Positions 55,528 through 64,000 of a stretch of 64,000 nt of DNA are shown piece by piece. Source of the stretch: Planctomycetota bacterium. Lineage in GTDB: Bacteria > Planctomycetota > Planctomycetia > Pirellulales > UBA1268. The position numbers and the translations under genes are program-made. Each line of letters starts with the position of its first letter. Positions within the stretch are counted from its first letter, which is position 1. Where the stretch lies: the NCBI GenBank assembly GCA_003669585.1, contig QWOQ01000017.1:186001-250000 (forward strand). The letters are read 5' to 3'. Under the pieces are notes generated by a model. It made no database searches and was not told the origin of the DNA. It worked only from the letters and a program-made list of their open reading frames with translations.

Positions 55528-56909
55528 ACGCTCCCTCCGTCAACATCGCTCATACGAGCTGTGAGCCATCCAACTACATATTCTGACGAATCGAGGACGC
55601 CGTTGAGCGTGGAATCAAACAGATAGTCTCCGACAACAAAGAAGTTGGGATGATCGATCGGTTCTATCTGGTGCCGTCTGTCAAGATTTTTCTGCTGCTT
55701 TCCACCGGGCATTCCATTGACCGCATTGGTCCAGCGATGAACGCTACCCTCCAGAAAATAATTATCGCCGTTGCTCCCGAGCACTCGCGGGAGGCTCTGG
55801 CGTACACGGTCGATCAGTTCTTCATCTTCCAACAGACTCATTTCTTTTGCGCATTCTCCGCCGATCAACCAACCAAGCACGCCATGAGTTTCGCCGGGGT
55901 CGCGAGAGGATTCATCGTAAAGACAGCAACCGCCGAATGCATCGAGCATAAGAAATGACTCTTCGACCTGCTCTCGCCAAAAAGGTCGGTCAAAGAGAAT
56001 GCTGACACGCAGATAGTGAGCAGGATACTCGTAGTGATTACGATGCCTCGCCATTGCCTCAGCCAACCGCGAACCGCGACACTCAAGCGATGTGAGGTGA
56101 TTGTGAGGCAGCGCCGCGATCACAAAATCAAAGTCTTCTGTTTGAATAGTATTCTTCCCGACAGAAGTAACTCTTAATAATTCTTTTCCCTCTTTTTCAA
56201 TACTGACAGCCGGTTGTTCGAGATGAATGGTGGCCCGAATGCGACGGGCCAGTTCACGAGGCAATCGCTCAAGACCACCCTCGATGGTGTAGAGCCTCAA
56301 ATAGGCATCATGATTCATCAAATAGTTTTGCAGGCCGTACGATGTGTTTGTTTTGTCCGGCTCCGTAGCGAGATCACTGTGAATCAAGTTTTCGATGTAG
56401 CAACGAGCACGCGGTTCAAGAATCTGCTTGAGAACGTCGCTGAATTTTTGTTCGGCCTGAGAAGTGTCTGCCGCGTTCGTCGTGTCTGCCATGTCTGCCA
56501 TGTAAAACTCATGCGGAGTTATCCGGTCCCTGGCCGAACGATCAAATTCTGATAATGCCTGTGCAGCCGAAATTCCCAAAGATTCACGCATGTCGTCACA
56601 ATTGGAAATCCGAACATTTTCCATGATGACCGAACATCCCTCCATCCTGTGGAGCGGAAGTCCCAGTTCGGTAATCAACTCCTTGAGTGGATCGGCGTCG
56701 GTGTTGGAATAGTCGTAGAGTTCTGCGGCACCCGCTTCGTATGAGACTGGCAACTTTTGAAAACGCTTGGACTGAATCTTTCCACCGAGCCTGTTGGATG
56801 CTTCAAAAATGGTGACGCTCACATCAACCGTGGAGTGTTTTTGAAGTAAATACGCAGTCATAAGACCGCCCGGGCCTCCACCAAGAATGCCCACTTTCCA
56901 CCTACGCAT
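55524..56909 (-). CDS. FAD-dependent amine-oxidase-like protein
   Basis: This 461-residue flavoprotein begins with the dinucleotide-binding GILGGGPGGLMTAYLL, followed by VTIFEASNRLGGKIQS, the Rossmann and FAD-ribose segment of the flavin amine-oxidase / protoporphyrinogen-oxidase group. The C-terminal part has FVVGDYLFDSTLNGVLDSSEYV, matching the FAD-closing motif. The substrate is unknown. It is first in an operon with the RMD1-like and acetyltransferase-like genes, ahead of PhoD. Confidence 0.85.
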   Translation of the reverse strand: MRRWKVGILGGGPGGLMTAYLLQKHSTVDVSVTIFEASNRLGGKIQSKRFQKLPVSYEAGAAELYDYSNTDADPLKELITELGLPLHRMEGCSVIMENVRISNCDDMRESLGISAAQALSEFDRSARDRITPHEFYMADMADTTNAADTSQAEQKFSDVLKQILEPRARCYIENLIHSDLATEPDKTNTSYGLQNYLMNHDAYLRLYTIEGGLERLPRELARRIRATIHLEQPAVSIEKEGKELLRVTSVGKNTIQTEDFDFVIAALPHNHLTSLECRGSRLAEAMARHRNHYEYPAHYLRVSILFDRPFWREQVEESFLMLDAFGGCCLYDESSRDPGETHGVLGWLIGGECAKEMSLLEDEELIDRVRQSLPRVLGSNGDNYFLEGSVHRWTNAVNGMPGGKQQKNLDRRHQIEPIDHPNFFVVGDYLFDSTLNGVLDSSEYVVGWLTARMSDVDGGSV

Positions 56910-57050
56910 CGTATTTTCTATTCAAGTATTTTGTGAACTTATCGGCATTCGGCGTGTGCCAAACGTCGACCGCCGTCTCAGAACAATCGGCCAGCGGAAG
57001 CCTATCGAACGTTGCTCGAGGCGAATTGTTTCGACTGTTCTAAATGCTCA

Positions 57051-57069
57051 CTTGTATCACCGATACAAG
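57051..57069. terminator. Short perfect hairpin beyond the WD40 gene
   Basis: CTTGTATC and GATACAAG pair perfectly around a three-base loop, eight bases past the end of the cytochrome-c/WD40 gene. No T-run follows on the minus strand, so it may rather be a stability element. Confidence 0.35.
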
Positions 57070-57076
57070 CACGCAA

Positions 57077-59977
57077 TCAGCGGGGCAACGACTGCGGAGA
57101 ACCTGGAAGAACCTGAATTGCAATTGGTGGAGAAGCCTGATCTCCATCCACTTTTGCCCGCAGGTGAAACATTCGTGTTCCGGGCTTGGCGACTGGGGAT
57201 GCTGTTAAAAAGAAATCCCGCTCCGTCTGACCTTCAACGATCAGAAGGCCATTGAGTCCAATGTTGTCCACAAAAAGTCCATGCGACAAGTTGCGACCTG
57301 AATCATCGCCGCCGAGTTCAATGCGGCCAGCGAAATCGTGGCGAACTGCACGCACTTTGGCAGTGATCGTCTGCCCCGGATGGATTGAAATCGTCAGCGG
57401 TTTTCCAGGCTGCTCGATCACCGACGAGCGGTCATTGCCAGGAAGTATTTCGACGGTCACCTTTGGTGGACCAGCAAGATCGATGTCGCCAAGCCCGCCG
57501 AGTTCGTGGGTTCTATTCAGATCATGAATCAATGCACTTGCCGTTATTTTCACTGCTTTGTCTGCCATTTCATCCGGTGCAACTGCCTCGAGTGCGGCTG
57601 AAATCACTGCAACAGCCTCGGTCTGACCGGCTTCAATCTCTATCGGAGAATGCATTGCAAAGCCCGCTGGAAGATTTTCGACATCAATCCGAATCGGTCC
57701 ATCGAATCCTTCGAAACGCTCCGCAGAGAATCTCATTTCTCGACCGCTTCCAGGACTGACTTTTGGTGCCATGCCACCGATGGTCACCGTAAAAGAAGGT
57801 TTTGGCGACCGAATTGATAACGTGTAGTGATAGTCATCCGATGCGTTGATCGCGCCAAAATCGCGCACATCGCTCACCTTGACCACGTAATCGGCATCCG
57901 TCGGTGCGGTAAATACAAGAAGTGAGTCCGCTCCATTTCGACGGGATGGATCATCGTCGTTCTCGTAGTTGAGTCGAAAGAGTGGAAGACCACTCGGAGC
58001 CGGATGACTTCCGGCTGGCAGCGGCGTGACGATCCACGCCGGTTCACCAAGCGCGTGAGAAAGAGCAGACGTGGAAAAAAAGGTGTGTCGCTTTCCAGCC
58101 CCGGGGTAAACCTTGAATCCTGAATCCGGACCGCGTGGATAGAGCCACAAACGAACCACCTCGCCACCCGAGTAAAGATATTCGTTGAGTTCCATTTCAG
58201 GCCAGTTATGCACACGGAAATCATCCGGTGTATCGGAGTCCTTGCCTCGGAATGTAAACCAAGAGTCTCGGGTCGCTTGAAGAACAATTTGCTCCACCGG
58301 CTTTCCAAACGCATCGAGGATTTCCACTCGCGAATCGAGATTTGATTTTGACCGTGCAGCATCGACGTCCACCAGTAGTTGCATTCCATTGGTTGCATGA
58401 AAGCGGTAGTAGTCGACGTCTCCCGGTGAACCGATCGCGCCTTGAATCAACGCTGGAAGCACGACGGCATTTGCGGAGGAGGCGGTATCGTTGGGCTCTG
58501 TATCGACTGCGGCAATCGGTTGAATGTCGACCTGCGGCACGTGTGACTCACTCGCAACGAGATTCGCGGTGGCCTGAATGTCACCTGCGGCAGGTGGCGT
58601 GAAAGTGATTTGGCTTGCAGTGCCATCCATACAGGCAACCATAAATGCAGTCGACAAAGGATTTCCCTGATCCTTGTTGAAAGCGGTGACACTCGGCGCC
58701 GCACACACGACCGACGCGATGTCGCTGTGTCGAGGAAAAGCTTGCTCGAGAGCGAGTTCGGGGAGACTCCAGAGCTTGATGGATCGATCGAAAAAACTCG
58801 TTGCAAGATGCCGACCGTCGAGCGACAAGGCGATTGCAGCAATCGGGCTTTCGTGTGCAAATCGAGTGTGAATGACAGAGTTCACCGCTGGAGCATCACG
58901 CGATATGAGCTGCCACATATGAATGCGCTTGTCTCGGCCTGCAGCCAGAATGTGATTCCCGTCGTGCGTAAACAGAACATTTGAAATTTCTGCCTGCGGC
59001 TCCTTGAGCGTGTCAAGTCGCACGCCATCCGGAATGCGCCAAAGCTTGACAGTTTCGTCAGCACTGGCAGATGCAAGAATGGTTCCACTGGGATGCCATG
59101 CGAGATCAAAAATTGCACCCTTATGGATATCGATCGCGATCACCTGAGAACCATCTGCGATTTTCCAAAGACGAATTACTCTGTCGTACCCGGCTGTGGC
59201 AAGCATTGAACCATCTGGCGAAATCTCTGCGTCGTAGAGCACGTCGCGGTGACCGGCCCACTCAGACTCTATGGCACCTGTCGAGGCACTGCGAATCTGA
59301 GCTTTTCCGGAAAGTCCTGTGATGCCTGTGGCAATGACGATTTTTTCGCCCGTGGAATCAAAGTGCAGAGCGTTGACCTTGCCTGGAAGGTAATCGATCG
59401 TCAAAGAGACCGCGCCCTTGAAAGGATCACCTTCTGGCAGATGCTCATAGACCGTAACGGTGCGAGCCCGCGCGGCAGCGAACTTTTTTCCGTTCGGGGA
59501 CCAGGCTGCCGCCGTGATTGGCTGTGATGCGGAAAGTGACGGAATGACAGGGACCACCAGTGACTGAAGAATCGATAGGTCGCGAGCAGGTCCTGCTGCA
59601 CCAGCGCTGATCCACCGAGCGAGTGTTTCGATCTCCTTTTTCGGGAGCTGCGGTTCGTCTTCCGGGGGCATCTTGTCCGGTTGATCACTTGCGATCCGCT
59701 TGAGCATGATCGACTCGGCTCCATTTCCTGACACAATTGGATCGACCGCCGACGCTCCACCTCGGCGAAGACTTCCGAAGGTTTCCACCGAAAGTTCACC
59801 TTCGAGATCGCGGTCATTGTGACAGCCCGCACAATAGGTTCTTAAAATCGGAGCGATGTCGTTTTCAAACGATGGCGGAGAGTCCGCGCTGTGTGCATGT
59901 TGCGAATGCGTTGCACACACGATCCATACACACACCAGTGCAACGATCGCCCGCTGCTGAATTTTTTTATGACACAT
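57077..59977 (-). CDS. Exported planctomycete cytochrome-c domain plus WD40 repeat protein
   Basis: This 966-residue protein has a signal peptide and then a planctomycete-type cytochrome-c domain with the haem site CAGCH (49-53) and a DRDLEGELSVETFGSL segment. A WD40 propeller follows (about residues 150-470; DRVIRLWKI, DETVKLWRIPD, DRSIKLWSLP). The C-terminal third is Ig/jelly-roll-like with pre-peptidase-type features (EPNDTASSANAV, DVDYYRF). In planctomycetes such genes accompany DUF1501 and DUF1549/DUF1553 genes, as here. The function is unknown. It is last in the operon, 39 bases after the DUF1549/DUF1553 gene. Confidence 0.87.
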   Translation of the reverse strand: MCHKKIQQRAIVALVCVWIVCATHSQHAHSADSPPSFENDIAPILRTYCAGCHNDRDLEGELSVETFGSLRRGGASAVDPIVSGNGAESIMLKRIASDQPDKMPPEDEPQLPKKEIETLARWISAGAAGPARDLSILQSLVVPVIPSLSASQPITAAAWSPNGKKFAAARARTVTVYEHLPEGDPFKGAVSLTIDYLPGKVNALHFDSTGEKIVIATGITGLSGKAQIRSASTGAIESEWAGHRDVLYDAEISPDGSMLATAGYDRVIRLWKIADGSQVIAIDIHKGAIFDLAWHPSGTILASASADETVKLWRIPDGVRLDTLKEPQAEISNVLFTHDGNHILAAGRDKRIHMWQLISRDAPAVNSVIHTRFAHESPIAAIALSLDGRHLATSFFDRSIKLWSLPELALEQAFPRHSDIASVVCAAPSVTAFNKDQGNPLSTAFMVACMDGTASQITFTPPAAGDIQATANLVASESHVPQVDIQPIAAVDTEPNDTASSANAVVLPALIQGAIGSPGDVDYYRFHATNGMQLLVDVDAARSKSNLDSRVEILDAFGKPVEQIVLQATRDSWFTFRGKDSDTPDDFRVHNWPEMELNEYLYSGGEVVRLWLYPRGPDSGFKVYPGAGKRHTFFSTSALSHALGEPAWIVTPLPAGSHPAPSGLPLFRLNYENDDDPSRRNGADSLLVFTAPTDADYVVKVSDVRDFGAINASDDYHYTLSIRSPKPSFTVTIGGMAPKVSPGSGREMRFSAERFEGFDGPIRIDVENLPAGFAMHSPIEIEAGQTEAVAVISAALEAVAPDEMADKAVKITASALIHDLNRTHELGGLGDIDLAGPPKVTVEILPGNDRSSVIEQPGKPLTISIHPGQTITAKVRAVRHDFAGRIELGGDDSGRNLSHGLFVDNIGLNGLLIVEGQTERDFFLTASPVAKPGTRMFHLRAKVDGDQASPPIAIQVLPGSPQSLPR

Positions 59978-60016
59978 GCCAACTACTCGCAGGGCCTTCG
60001 AATGTTTGAATAAAAA

Positions 60017-62260
60017 TCAATGTCGAAAGAGAAACTCTCTGCTCGTCAACAACGACCAGTACATATCTTCAACGACCTGTCGTTTTTCTGGCGCCGCGGC
60101 GGTGGTGAGCATCGCCTCGAACTCCTTTCGCTCTGTTTCGGAAGGCATTCGGCTCAGGCAGAGCATCCAAGCCTGTCGCACCAGTTCTTCGGGTTTCGGA
60201 TCAGCCGCGAGCAGTGCGGTGATTCTCCCTGATTGCGACGAGAGCTTGTCATTGATCGTCGAGCCATTTGCAAGATGGAGCACCTGCACAAGGCTCGGCT
60301 GATGAGATCGCTCACACTCGCAGGTGATGTCTCGGGCATTGCGCCCAAACGTTTTGAGAAAATAATTTTTGACCGCTGAATCCCGCAACTGCATCGCCCG
60401 AGTGTCGCTTCCATAGCCTGTTATTTTCTCGGTGGATCCATCATTGAGCGCGATTTCAGTGAAGGAATCGTGAACTCCGGTGACATCGCTGATGGCATCG
60501 CTGAGCACCTCGGCCATCAGTCGCTTGGGGTACGCGCGGGCGTGCCATCGTAGGTCATCTTTGTTTTCTGGCAGCACTTCACTCGAGCGACGATAGGTGT
60601 TGGATACGAGAATCAGACGCATGAGCGACTTCAAATCATAGCGATGCGCTCGAAGATGTTCTGCGAGTGCCGCAAGCAGTTTCTCGTTGGTTGCCGGATT
60701 ACTCGTCCGCAGATCATCGATCGGCTCAACGAGTCCGAGTCCCAGAAAATTTGCCCAGATTCGATTCGCAATCGATCGTGTAAAAGAAGGATTTTCTGGT
60801 GCGGTAAGCCATCGAGCAAGCGATTCTCGCCGATCGCTCGGATCGTTTGGGTCGAGCGATTCGGCATCGAGTGGGGCAGGCGGCAAAGGACGACCGGTGC
60901 GCGGCTGAATTAAATCGCCGGAATCCTCACTATAGAGTGTGCGGATGCCGGAGCCGCTTCGAGGATCGCCGCCCCAGCCCTTGGCACGCACTCGCGAAAA
61001 AAGATTGGCAAACGCGTAGTACTGGTCGTTCGTCCATTTTTCCAATGGGTGGTTGTGACACTTTGCACAGCCAATGGAGAGCGATAAAAACGCTTGACTC
61101 ACATTTTCAGCCATGGTTTCTGGGTCTTGATGAACCGCAAAGAAATTAGTGGCTCCGTTTTCAATGCTCGAGCCTTTCGCCGTCACGAGCTCGCGTACAA
61201 GTTGGTCCCACGGCATGTTGATACTCACTCGATCGCGGATCCAACCATAGTAGACATCGATAGCGTTTGGCCGCAGCTTCGCTCCACTTAAAAGAAATAC
61301 ATCCGACCACTTGTACGTCCAGTAATCGATGAATTCAGGACGGGCCAAAAGCAAATCGGCCAGTCGCTCATGCTTTCCAGGAGAGCGATCCGCCACAAAC
61401 ACAGAAGCTTCTTCCGGGGATGGCAGTCGGCCGATTGTGTCGAGATAGGCGCGACGAATAAAAGTTGCGTCGTTGGCCGATGGAGAAGGCTTGAGATGCA
61501 ACTTCTCAAGCTGCTCCAGAACGAGGTCATCAATCACATTGTTACGTGGAGCGTTTGAGTACACTTCCGGCGGAATCTGTGTCGCAAAAGGAACCACGAC
61601 TCTTGCCAACGCAATCTTTGAAGAAAACCACGCCGAAATGGCTCCCTCGCCTCGGCCGATAATAGCTACCACACCACGCTCATCAATCGTCGCGACCGTT
61701 TCATCGATTGATGTGAAACGACACCACCGCGTCACATCTCGAGAGGTGCCGTCGGCATAACGAGCCGTTACCGTGACAGTTCGTGAATCACCAAGATTCA
61801 ACACACTTTCGGATGGAGAAACTTCTAAGAACTCAATCGGCGACTCATCAGGGTTATAGGGAGGACATCCCTGTGAAATCCATGTGGCAAGGATTTTGTA
61901 TTCATCCCCTGTCGCATCAAATCGTTTGCCCCCCTTGTGTGCAATTGCCGTGGTCGGTTTCGTCAAGAAAAGACTGCTTCCGGGATCAAAAAGATCGACG
62001 CGGCGGCCTCGCGATTCGCGAGTAATGGTGAGGTAGTCGGCTTGGGGATCGTATCCGAAGAGCGAAAGCCGAAAACCACCTTTGCCAGCAAGCGCCCCGT
62101 GACATCCACCACTATTGCAACCGGACTTTGCAAGAATTGGAAGCACATCGCGATTGAAACTGATCTCCTCATCTGCCTGCGCCCCGTGGTGCGCAGCGAC
62201 GATGATTCCCAGAGCGATCAAAACTAAAAACCGCATCTGTGATTGTCTATTCGAACGCAT
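60017..62260 (-). CDS. Exported DUF1549/DUF1553 protein with cytochrome-like and Ig-like domains
   Basis: The 747 residues start with a signal peptide, then a short cytochrome-like domain whose haem-type motif is CNSGGCH (48-54), with four residues between the cysteines. A bacterial Ig-like segment (TVTVTARYADGTSRDVT) precedes DUF1549. A second site CAKCHNHPLEKW, an exact CxxCH, lies near residue 400, then DUF1553. The ATG at 62260 has AAAGGA eight bases upstream and is preferred to 62287. The preceding DUF1501 gene ends at 62288, so the genes are coupled. Confidence 0.88.
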   Translation of the reverse strand: MRSNRQSQMRFLVLIALGIIVAAHHGAQADEEISFNRDVLPILAKSGCNSGGCHGALAGKGGFRLSLFGYDPQADYLTITRESRGRRVDLFDPGSSLFLTKPTTAIAHKGGKRFDATGDEYKILATWISQGCPPYNPDESPIEFLEVSPSESVLNLGDSRTVTVTARYADGTSRDVTRWCRFTSIDETVATIDERGVVAIIGRGEGAISAWFSSKIALARVVVPFATQIPPEVYSNAPRNNVIDDLVLEQLEKLHLKPSPSANDATFIRRAYLDTIGRLPSPEEASVFVADRSPGKHERLADLLLARPEFIDYWTYKWSDVFLLSGAKLRPNAIDVYYGWIRDRVSINMPWDQLVRELVTAKGSSIENGATNFFAVHQDPETMAENVSQAFLSLSIGCAKCHNHPLEKWTNDQYYAFANLFSRVRAKGWGGDPRSGSGIRTLYSEDSGDLIQPRTGRPLPPAPLDAESLDPNDPSDRRESLARWLTAPENPSFTRSIANRIWANFLGLGLVEPIDDLRTSNPATNEKLLAALAEHLRAHRYDLKSLMRLILVSNTYRRSSEVLPENKDDLRWHARAYPKRLMAEVLSDAISDVTGVHDSFTEIALNDGSTEKITGYGSDTRAMQLRDSAVKNYFLKTFGRNARDITCECERSHQPSLVQVLHLANGSTINDKLSSQSGRITALLAADPKPEELVRQAWMLCLSRMPSETERKEFEAMLTTAAAPEKRQVVEDMYWSLLTSREFLFRH

Positions 62261-62287
62261 CGCAGAGATCCTTTGAAGTTGAATCAT

Positions 62288-63679
62288 TCAGACGAAAAGT
62301 TCTCGAATCGGTTCGGTACCCAGATCCGTGAGCGGGAAAGGACGTCCGCCAGGACCGGGAAGGAGACCGGCATGATTGAGCCCAAGGCTTTCAAAAATGG
62401 TGGCAACAATGTCACCAGGGCCAATGGGTCTTTCGGCAGGAAATCCTCCAACGGTGTCGCTCGCTCCAACAACGCGCCCCCCCTTCACACCTCCACCGGC
62501 AAAATAGGTCGTGAAGCATTGCGGCCAATGATCTCGGCCACCAGCCGGATTCACTTTTGGTGTGCGACCGAATTCCGAAAGATTTGTTACAAGCGTGTCT
62601 TCGAGCAATCCTCGCTGCACGAGATCTTCGATCAGGGCGCTGTAAGCCTGATCGTACATGGGGCATACGATCTCCTTCATCCCTTCAATGCTTGTGAATG
62701 GCTTCGAGCCATGAATATCCCAAGTGATCTCATCGAACACCGTAAGGAATGTGTTGATCGTCACAAATCGAACGCCACTCTCAACAAGTCTTCTGGCTAA
62801 GAGACAGCACTGTCCAAACCGGTTCATTCCATATCGTTCACGAGTTTCGGGAGTTTCCTTGGTGAGATCGAATGCCAATCGAGCCTGCTCACTGGTCATC
62901 ATGCGAAATGCGGCATGAAAATTTTCATCGAGGAGTCTGGCGTCCTCGCTGGCCTCAAAATCCTTGACTGCACTTTCCACGATTTCCCGCATCCTGCGTC
63001 GACGATCGAGTCTGGCTCCTGCGATCTGATCTGGAGGAAGTAGATCTGGAACACGAAAATCTTTTTGTGATGGATCTGCCATGAGGGAAAAGGGGTCTTC
63101 TGCCTTTCCCAAAAATCCGCCGGCCTGACCGTTGGGAAGATTGCCACCGCCTCGACCCATGACCTGAGGCAACACGACAAAAGGAGGTAAATCGGTGCGA
63201 CGTCCAAGCAGATGTGAAGCCACGCTTCCAACGTGTGGAGTTTGAATTCCTCCGGTAAAACGCCGACCGGTTTGCATCATTTGCCATCCGGCATCGTGTA
63301 CTGCAGCGCCGTCGTGATGACAACTTCGCACGAGTGAAAATCGATCGGCGATGGCAGCATGCTTCGGCAAGAGTTCAGAAATTTCAAACGCCTCAGACTT
63401 CGTACGGATTGGTTTGAACGGCCCGCGCACTTCGCTGGGGGCATCCGGTTTCATGTCCCACAAATCAATATGACTCGGCGCACCGAGATTAAAGATCATG
63501 ATGCATGATCTTTTTTCGTGTCCCGGTCGCACTCTTCCCTCATGCGATGCACGCACGTATTGCGGCAAAGAGAGACCCACTGCTGAAAGCGTTCCAATTT
63601 GCAAAAACTCGCGACGACTTCTCGTCGTCCCGCACAACACCGCACGATCACGGCCGGAAGAAGCTAGAAAGTCAAACAT
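62288..63679 (-). CDS. Tat-exported DUF1501 protein
   Basis: This 463-residue protein has a twin-arginine-like signal (SRREFLQIGTLSAVGL), then CIMIFNLGAPSHIDLWDMK, the start of DUF1501. EFGRTPKVNPAGGRDHWPQ is the conserved metal-type segment of this sulfatase/alkaline-phosphatase-like fold. The C-terminus has ATIFESLGLNH, as usual. DUF1501 proteins are abundant in planctomycetes and of unknown substrate. It ends directly ahead of the DUF1549/DUF1553 gene and follows a second DUF1501 gene by 140 bases. Confidence 0.92.
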   Translation of the reverse strand: MFDFLASSGRDRAVLCGTTRSRREFLQIGTLSAVGLSLPQYVRASHEGRVRPGHEKRSCIMIFNLGAPSHIDLWDMKPDAPSEVRGPFKPIRTKSEAFEISELLPKHAAIADRFSLVRSCHHDGAAVHDAGWQMMQTGRRFTGGIQTPHVGSVASHLLGRRTDLPPFVVLPQVMGRGGGNLPNGQAGGFLGKAEDPFSLMADPSQKDFRVPDLLPPDQIAGARLDRRRRMREIVESAVKDFEASEDARLLDENFHAAFRMMTSEQARLAFDLTKETPETRERYGMNRFGQCCLLARRLVESGVRFVTINTFLTVFDEITWDIHGSKPFTSIEGMKEIVCPMYDQAYSALIEDLVQRGLLEDTLVTNLSEFGRTPKVNPAGGRDHWPQCFTTYFAGGGVKGGRVVGASDTVGGFPAERPIGPGDIVATIFESLGLNHAGLLPGPGGRPFPLTDLGTEPIRELFV

Positions 63680-63819
63680 GGGTTGAACAGTTCCTTTGCA
63701 ACAGCAACACCTGCCCTGACATCAAACGTCAGGAAATACAATGATTTTTAAAAGTGTACTCCGCCCAGCGGGCTCTTGTCTGATTCGATCGACGCAGACT
63801 CAAAAAGAGAGTCTATCGA

Positions 63820-64000
63820 TCACGCCAGCACGGAGGAAATGACACGTCCATGCACATCCGTGAGCCTTCGATCGATGCCGTTTGTACGAAATGTCAGTTT
63901 TTCATGATCAATTCCCAGCAAGTGCAAAATTGTTGCATGCAAATCGTGGCCGGTGGTTTTTCCGCTGGCAGTCTGATAGCCCCAGTCGTCGCTCGATCCA
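63820..64000 (-). CDS. DUF1501 protein, C-terminal part (truncated by window end)
   Basis: The minus-strand frame entering at the window end translates to a DUF1501 C-terminus: DDWGYQTASGKTTGHDLHAT, then HLLGIDHEKLTFRTNG and RRLTDVHGRVI before a TGA at 63822-63820. Only about 60 residues are visible. The TGHDLHAT and DVHG motifs are characteristic of the family. It opens the DUF1501, DUF1501, DUF1549/DUF1553, WD40 series and was not recorded among complete frames because its start lies beyond the window. Confidence 0.88.
   Translation of the reverse strand, partial: GSSDDWGYQTASGKTTGHDLHATILHLLGIDHEKLTFRTNGIDRRLTDVHGRVISSVLA

Noticed and set aside
1..64000. CRISPR arrays, prophage or insertion-sequence transposases
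   Set aside because: No regularly spaced repeats, no transposase or integrase motifs and no phage structural genes were seen in any frame.

Overview
The window reads as a chromosome segment of a planctomycete, most likely from the Pirellulales. Evidence for this is the DUF1501 and DUF1549/DUF1553 proteins, the planctomycete cytochrome-c/WD40 protein, a DUF1559 prepilin-like protein, Tat-exported Gfo/Idh/MocA and alpha/beta-hydrolase proteins, and VCBS-repeat and PQQ-propeller proteins. Lipid A genes (lpxD, lpxI) point to a Gram-negative type envelope. Genes are densely packed on both strands. I found no rRNA operon, CRISPR array, prophage or intact insertion sequence. One tRNA (Asn) is present.

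Layout. 1-12,500: the 3' part of an MFS transporter, a HAD phosphatase whose start is unusual, rseP-dxr, ftsH, a DCC-family protein, an exported-looking methyltransferase, lpxI-lpxD and a VOC protein. 12,500-15,700: a disturbed stretch with an unexplained 577-base gap, an SGNH hydrolase, an attC-like repeat, a nonsense-broken glycosidase-like pseudogene and a VCBS-repeat protein. 15,770-24,940: a carbohydrate block with a Gfo/Idh/MocA oxidoreductase, an esterase-like hydrolase, an aldolase-like protein divergent from a PfkB kinase, a NagB/PIG-L fusion, an MFS permease and an SDR. 25,000-35,740: a sigma-70 family factor, a DUF1559 protein behind a near-consensus promoter, mog, a CobW-type GTPase next to hemB, a PTPS/TatD cluster, hisI, dgkA and a peroxiredoxin. 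35,880-42,814: a GalT-like/GH57 pair, bioD and feoAB. 42,800-46,811: groS-groL with a strong terminator, a 936-base gap carrying two perfect inverted repeats, then a STAS/anti-sigma-kinase pair. 47,000-47,650: tRNA-Asn and a decayed alkD. 47,900-56,909: HlyIII, a CocE-like hydrolase, small unknown proteins, PhoD, and an operon of an acetyltransferase-like membrane protein, RMD1/DUF155 and an FAD oxidase. 57,077-64,000: an operon of DUF1501, DUF1501, DUF1549/DUF1553 and cytochrome-c/WD40 proteins that runs off the window.

How genes fit together. rseP-dxr-ftsH combine envelope proteolysis with isoprenoid synthesis. The carbohydrate block could oxidise, deacetylate or deaminate, phosphorylate and cleave amino sugars or unusual sugars. 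STAS plus HATPase looks like a partner-switching module without a linked sigma gene. The three-gene operon at 53,530-56,909 (membrane acyltransferase-like, RMD1-like, FAD amine-oxidase-like) is the best candidate here for an undescribed membrane-linked pathway, but its function is only inferred. All assignments come from reading translations and motifs; no database search was run.
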